The position numbers were made by a program, and so were the translations under genes. Shown here piece by piece: positions 58,613-64,000 of a DNA stretch of 64,000 bases; positions within the stretch are counted from its first letter, which is position 1; the number at the start of each line of letters is the position of its first letter. The notes under the pieces are model-generated. The model worked only from the letters and a program-made list of their open reading frames with translations, was not told the DNA's origin and ran no database searches. The stretch comes from Coprinellus micaceus (taxonomy: Eukaryota; Basidiomycota; Agaricomycetes; Agaricales; Psathyrellaceae), in assembly GCA_951394405.1 (NCBI GenBank), contig OX596346.1, positions 2,512,358 through 2,576,357 on the forward strand. The letters run 5' to 3'.

Positions 58613-60522
58613 ACCTAGGTCACCCAGCTGGGCTGGGCTGAGTGTGGGCTGAGCTGTAGGTGACCCAGCTGAGTGGCTAGCTCAGCCAAGTGAGAGGCAG
58701 CTCAGCTGCCACATCAGCTGAGGGGTTTGGCTGAGCCCAGCTGAGAGTCCCTCAGCTGGGCTGAGCAAAACACTTGTCAATATTTTTTTAGTCAGCTAAG
58801 CCCATTCTAGCTGAGCCAGCAGGGCCAGCTCAGCTGCTGGGCTCAGCTGATGTCACACTTTTGTCACACTTTGCACATGTTTGTCACACCTGTGTCACAC
58901 CCACCAAATATGGCAATGACATCATGTTCACTAAAAACAATAATGATGTTATACTGATAAGGGGGCTCAATGATGTCATGATGTGATGTCATTGATAATC
59001 TGAAATAACCAGACAGATGATGTCACACTCATTTAGATAAGGAAGAAGCCACATGCGATCCCCTTGATCTCACTGAGTTCTTCACTGATAAGGATGATCC
59101 TGGTATTGTTAAAAAGCTCTCAATGAGGACTTTCTAATGGTAGTATGGACGCAAGAGCAAGGTCAAACCAGAGTTAAAAATATGGTGTTCTCTTAAATGG
59201 TACCATGTTTACACTGTTGTGAGCTTAGTTTTCATTGCAACACTATCCCCCCAGGTCTGACTGTTGCTATGGAAGACTTTGTATCAAACTGGAGACTGAT
59301 TTACAGTTACTCTTCAGATTGTATTTGCACCATGTCATCATGAAACAATGGAACAATCAAAAAGATTGTGTGATCTGAGTGAGCAATTGGCATTTGACTT
59401 CCTGGTAAAGCCTCCAACAAGGCAAAACACCCCCAGTAGTGTGACATGTACTGTTTGGCATCTATTCCATCAATTGATTTACCCTGAGTGCATACCAGCA
59501 CTGTGTAATCCAGCTAACTGTGCTGATATCACAAAACGAACTATGTATCCCTCAATTTTGGGGACATTGGATACTGTGGGAACATTTATACTATATGGAT
59601 ACAAATGGCATTCAAAAATGACACAGACTACAAAAGACCAAAAGACAAACAAACCATAGGTTCCTAAGTTACAGCTAGAATATGGCCAGTTTGCACAAGT
59701 TGACCTTAACATGTTTGCAGTTGACTGACAACTGGTACCAAAATGTGTGTTCCAACTATATCTCAGTGTTGAGTGGTCCGTTTGCTTAGCTCTTTTTTGT
59801 GAATCTGTTCTGTATGTAGCTGCCATCACTTTCCAAAATTTAATAGGTGTGGGAACCAGTGAACACATGCCAAACCCCCAATATGCAACTCTATGTACAT
59901 CTTTATAAGTGGATGATCATGTGTGATCCTGATGTCCCACCATCACACACTACTGCCAGTTGTGTGTGAAATAGACTTCACTTCACATTCCAGCTCATCG
60001 TGCAGTCCCACCTCATCAACCTTCAACACAAGACATGTTTGGATGGAGCACATATGTACCGATTGTTTTGTATGTTTATGCATGTCACACATCTGGTAGC
60101 ATAACTTAAATGCATGATTTTGTGTTATCAATGACATATTTACTTTTCCTTCCCTTTAAGATTGGCTGAGAGAGGCACAATATGCTGGAATCAGCCAGGA
60201 ATTAACTTCACAGCAACTAATATGTAAAACATAGCAAATGTGACTCTATAAAGAGACTGCCTTCACATGCCACCCATACAGCTGAATAGAGACCATCAAG
60301 GGCTCTCTAATGGGACCAAGATAATTCTTATCGGCCAAGAATTGACAAGAATCCAGGCAATAGAATTCTGAATCACCTTATCTAACCAGCTGAGTAGGTA
60401 CCAACCTAGCACAGCTGGCCCTCAGCTGGCCCTCAGCTGCTCAGCTGGACTCAGCTGGTGACCCAGTTGGCCGGCTCTAAGCCAGACTCAGCTGCACTTG
60501 ACTCAGCTGGGTGACCTAGGTG
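58613..60522. mobile_element. Family A-like TIR element, 1910 bp
   Basis: Ends ACCTAGGTCACCCAGCTG and inverse, with 8-mers CCTATTCT (58605-58612) and CCTATTCC (60523-60530), a target duplication with one change. AGCTGAGC arrays lie near both ends, TGATGTCAT words follow, and modules lie at 59024-59122 (+) and 60300-60386 (-). The interior is only partly similar to other copies (GTGGTCCGTTTGCTTAG, 59769-59786). No coding region. Confidence 0.83.
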
Positions 60523-60892
60523 CCTATTCCTGCTTTCCAAACCAGGACACAAGATGAACAAGGGAAAGAGCAAGACAAGTCTCCCTGACATCCTCCTGAA
60601 TCAGATGTAGCAGCGTTGGGCCAGTCCCAACGGCTTCTGGGTGTCTGAAGCATACCTTCTGTGTCAATGTACCTGTGTCGACTGAAGCATGCATGCCAAT
60701 GTTGACTGAGCGCAGAGGTGTGGGAACAATCCACTAAGTGTACCTGCCCAGACAGACCTCATACTCCGTTGTTCATCATCGCTCACTGTTCGTTCCTCAT
60801 ACACAGGGGAGACGGATGGAGAGAATGGGCACCACACTTTGGCCCCTGACTGGAGCCCACCTTCCTCCCAGTTTGATCAAGGTCAGCACCAT
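60523..60892. other. No gene seen
   Basis: Flanking DNA between the family A-like element and the hAT element; no open frame of note. Confidence 0.4.
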
Positions 60893-61179
60893 TAGTGATA
60901 AGCAAGGGTACGAGTACCCACACGGGGTAGACACCTGGGTTTCTGTGGGTGTGGGTGCGGGTCATTGATGCCAGACCCATGGCTGGACCCAGACCCTCAG
61001 TGTGGGTACCTGCGGGTTTCGGCCTAAAGCGGCAAGTCTGATGCCGAGACCCAAAGCATCGGCATTGGGCTAAAACTATATAGTTTTAGATACAAATAGT
61101 GTAAAATAATCACAGGAATACGCTCGAACGTCCTCAGAAATACCTTGCGATTTTCACCCAAAGTCACTGCATCTTCATC

Positions 61180-63321
61180 ATGCCTTCTACTTCTTCCCCC
61201 TCGGCTGCTGAGCCTCAGAAATCAAAATCTCACACTGGCCGACTTATCACCACAACTGCCCGCAAGTTAACGGCACCCGTTTCGACGTTCATCAAGGGCA
61301 CACGCTTGAAGATTTCTTCGTCTTCTCAGCCAAAATCGTCCAAGAGCCAACCTACTGGGTCAGGCAGACGTGGACCCACAAAGAAGAGACGCCGATCCGA
61401 GATCGAGGAGGAGGAGTCCAGTGACGAGTCTTCGAATGGTGATGTGCTCCCTGTTGATGGAGATGTGCTCATGACCGACGCTGTGCCATCTGACCCTGCT
61501 GGAGGGGATGTCACTCGTCCTATCAGCATTGATGGGTCAGACGAGGAGGACAAAGATGTGGGGTCATCAGATGAGGAGGAACCGGAAACCGACACTGAAG
61601 CTGAACTTGGTATGCCACAAATAGCCTTGATTCTATCTAATCTCACTCATATATCTTATCTAGAGCGTCTTATGGGTGACTGGACCGCCCCTATTTACGC
61701 ATTCTTCAACCCCATCCCGGAAATTGAATATATTGACGGACGGCGATGCCACACCTTCACCTGTGCAGCTCGCCACTGCAAGCGTGCCAGCAAGCGCATC
61801 CGCCGCTATCTCGACACGAAGGATAGGAGGTCAACTGGAAATATGCGCAAGCACGCACGCGTCTGCTGGGGCGAGGAGACGCTTGCGGCGGCGGATGAGG
61901 CGGCTAACGCTGATGAGGTTTGTCGCTGGGGGGGTCATCCAGTCCGAGACGATCACCGCCATGTTTGGCCGCCAGGGTGGGGGGAATATCACGTACTCTC
62001 ATCGCGCCCACACCAAGACAGAGACTCGGTACGTTTCTACATGTCGAGTATCAGACACGACGACTAACTCATGTCCCGAACCAGTGCCAAGATCGTACGC
62101 TGGGTCGCCGAGTCTGCACGCCCATACAACATCGTCAAAGACCAAGGCTTTAAGTGCCTCATGAAGACTGGCCGGCCTGGACATTACCTACCGTCTCCCA
62201 GCACCGTCGCTCGCGACGTTAAAATGGTCTTCGCTCGCACTCGTAACAGGGTCGCGAAGATCCTTCAAGTAAGTGCTACTTGCCGTTATGAGACGTGCCC
62301 TTACTCAATCGGCATAGGACTACCCAGGCAAGCTCAGCTTCGCGTCGGATGCGTGGACCTCCCCCAACCACCGCGCATACATCGCTTTCACGGTCCACCT
62401 CGAACACGACGGCGAACCCTACAGCCTCCTCCTCGACTTTGTCGAACTCCCCCGATCCCACTCGGGCTTCAACCTCGCCTGCGCGTTCGCCGAGATACTG
62501 CGCAACTTTGGTCTGGGAGACAAGGTGGGTTCTAGTGTGCCAACATTAAGACGATGTACTCACCTTTATGTCCCAGCTCCTTGGCCTCACGATGGACAAC
62601 GCGTCCAACAACGATACATTCGTTGAGAACCTCGGTGACATTGTCGAGTCGTTCCCCGGCTCCCCTAACCAGGTCCGATGCTTTCTCCATGTCACCAACC
62701 TCTGCGCAAAGACCCTTATTCGCGTCTTTGATCCCCCGACCAAGTCCAAGTCCACCTCGACGGTTGATGTTGATGCGGCGGAGGCTGCGTTGCGAGAGCT
62801 CGCCAATAGCATCAAGGAAGAGGACCTAGAGGCCCAGCTGGATCGTGCGATGGAGGAGGTAGGCGAGAAGGATGATAGCGAGGTTCTGGAGGACTTGGAG
62901 AGCAGCACGGAGGGCTGGATTGATGAGACGGCTGAGTTGACGGATGAGGAAAGGTCGAAGTTGAACGAAAACATTCGTCCGCTTCGTACCGCGTTGGTGA
63001 AGGTGTGCTGTACGTCGTCAACACATTGAATGTACTAATAGATATCTATTAGCTTCGAAAATTCGCGTACGCCGTCATTCATTCGAGCACAATTCTGTTG
63101 CCGCGCTGGAACGAGCTGCTTGAGCAGCTGAAGCTTGCACTTCGAATCATGCCTCGTGATGTTTCAACACGGTGGAACTCGACTTACGACATGATTATCT
63201 TCGCGCTCGAGTATCGCAAGGCTATTGCAGCGATGACCGCCGACGCTGACAACGACCTTCGCAAGTACAAGCTCTCAAGGCAGGAGTGGGAGGTGGTTGA
63301 GCAATTGGCCGCAGTTCTCAA
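61180..63321 (+). pseudogene. hAT transposase, frameshifted, C-terminus missing
   Basis: Exon 1 from ATG 61180 (Ser/Lys-rich, then acidic), intron 61610-61663, exon with a BED-type zinc finger (FTCAARHCKRASKRI...MRKHARVCW, about 61750-61870), intron 62029-62084, exon KIVRWVAESARPYNIV, intron 62269-62317, exon SFASDAWTSPNHRAYIAFTV (first catalytic Asp), intron 62525-62576, exon LTMDNASNNDTF (second Asp) and VRCFLHVTNLCAKTL (Cys-x2-His motif), intron 63003-63052, exon RDVSTRWNSTYDM to AAVLK at 63321. One extra or missing base in a 7-G run (about 61928-61934) shifts the frame before IQSETITAMFGRQ. The Glu-bearing hATC dimerisation region is not in the window. Apart from these, exons are clean, so decay is recent. 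Confidence 0.88.
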
Positions 63322-64000
63322 GGTGCGTAGACACGTTATCATATGAGACTTGGAATACTCATGCTGTGTTTCATTTCCCCTCGTTGTCACCGCTCGCGGT
63401 CATCTCGGGCGCTCAAAACGCTATTTTTACCCGCCCTCGTTTCCCCTACCCCTGCCTCACTATTCCACACCCGTTCTCTTTCCCTCTCGTCCCTTTCACT
63501 CCGATTTCACCTACTCCCCCATACCAACTCGCGTTCTCCCTCAACCAACGTTGCAAACGTGTTCAATATCCACCACGCCCCACGGACGGACACGTTGACA
63601 CCCATATGCGCCCGCTGTCACCGCCCACTGTCAACCCTCGGCTATCCCGGGCGCTCAAACGAACACTTTCATGCTCTCCCCTTTTCCTCCCCTTCTTCCA
63701 TCTCTCGACACTGCTGTATCCCTCCCCCCGCCGTTCCAACTTGACTTCACTCACCGGTTCGCCCATGCACTCAACCGACGCCCATCTGTGCCCACTCGCA
63801 CCCACTCGCACCCACAAATCCCTACTTGCATGCGCCGATCGCTTTTTTCCGCCCCTTTTGCGGTGTCCGGTCGCGTGCTTCATGCCACGTTGACATCATC
63901 ACCTGGGGCCTTCAACGTGGAACAACAAACCCCTCTCTCTGTCCTCTCTCTCTCCCTCCATGATCATTATCGCCCGCATCACCCCCGGTCTCACTATGGC
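63322..64000. other. Pyrimidine-rich insertion at the last visible hAT intron
   Basis: GTGCGTAGACACG at 63322 looks like a splice donor, but the expected next exon does not follow. Instead more than 630 bases are very rich in C and T on +, with a pair of related units about 240 bases apart (TCTCGGGCGCTCAAAACG near 63403 and TCCCGGGCGCTCAAACGA near 63646) and CACTCGCACC repeats near 63795. Frames here are composition artefacts. Confidence 0.45.

Larger units (their letters stand above)
60893..64000 (+). mobile_element. hAT transposon, right end outside window
   Basis: Left end TAGTGATAAGCAAGGGTACG, preceded by a probable target copy AGCACCAT (60885-60892). It carries the transposase gene from 61180. 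It is the only candidate in the window for a source of transposase for the TAGTGAT MITEs. The right end and last exons are not present before the window end. Confidence 0.82.

Noticed and set aside
1..64000. Starship-like giant element, secondary-metabolite cluster or defence-like system
   Set aside because: No tyrosine recombinase captain gene, no biosynthetic enzymes and no NLR-type domains could be read; coding content is transposon-derived or unrecognised.

Overview
The window looks like a transposon-dense nuclear region of a basidiomycete (probably Agaricomycetes), with one block of mitochondrial origin. Reasons: introns of about 36-56 bp with GT..AG borders, Ty3/gypsy, Ty1/copia, fungal LINE, PIF/Harbinger and hAT proteins of the kind seen in mushrooms, and fungal mitochondrial rnl, atp8, nad5 and tRNA-Ser fragments. 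I found no clear host housekeeping gene. Almost every recognisable coding region belongs to a mobile element, and almost all are broken. Three runs of exactly 200 N (7579-7778, 33185-33384, 51301-51500) are assembly gaps of unknown true length.

Layout. 1-4304: a PIF/Harbinger element with a Myb/SANT-like gene on + (carrying two hAT-type MITEs) convergent with its transposase on -; its right end interrupts a gypsy protease on - (4305-5210). 5480-10096: a second gypsy element on + (gag, then RNase H end and integrase), with a long palindromic foldback element (6631-8288) where the middle of pol should be. 10789-14460: the 5' end of a hAT element, a 2.46 kb non-coding TIR element (here called family A) and a foldback arm. 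14461-18556: small repeats and a hAT MITE, no gene. 18557-26515: an LTR fragment abutting a decayed LINE. 26625-29830: decayed unrecognised genes and a family B repeat.

18838-30485 is repeated without visible difference at 33385-45032, across an N gap. This is either a very recent duplication or, more likely, two haplotypes or overlapping contigs placed in tandem. The second copy leads into an old family A copy (44397-47061) carrying a 92-bp miniature element and two solo LTRs, each with exact target-site duplications. 47366-48031 is another solo LTR.

50146-53169: a mosaic of mitochondrial fragments, a copia RNase H-LTR fragment and a 385-bp inverted repeat. 55203-60522: another foldback arm, family B elements and another family A element. 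60893-64000: the best hAT transposase of the window (BED zinc finger plus two catalytic-core blocks), with one frameshift and a pyrimidine-rich insertion at its last visible intron.

The most unusual signal is a module of about 90 bp (GATAAG box, then a GATAAGG...GGTATC..TTAGAAAGCCC block) that lies internal to both ends, in opposite orientations, of several non-coding TIR elements whose ends and subterminal repeats otherwise differ.
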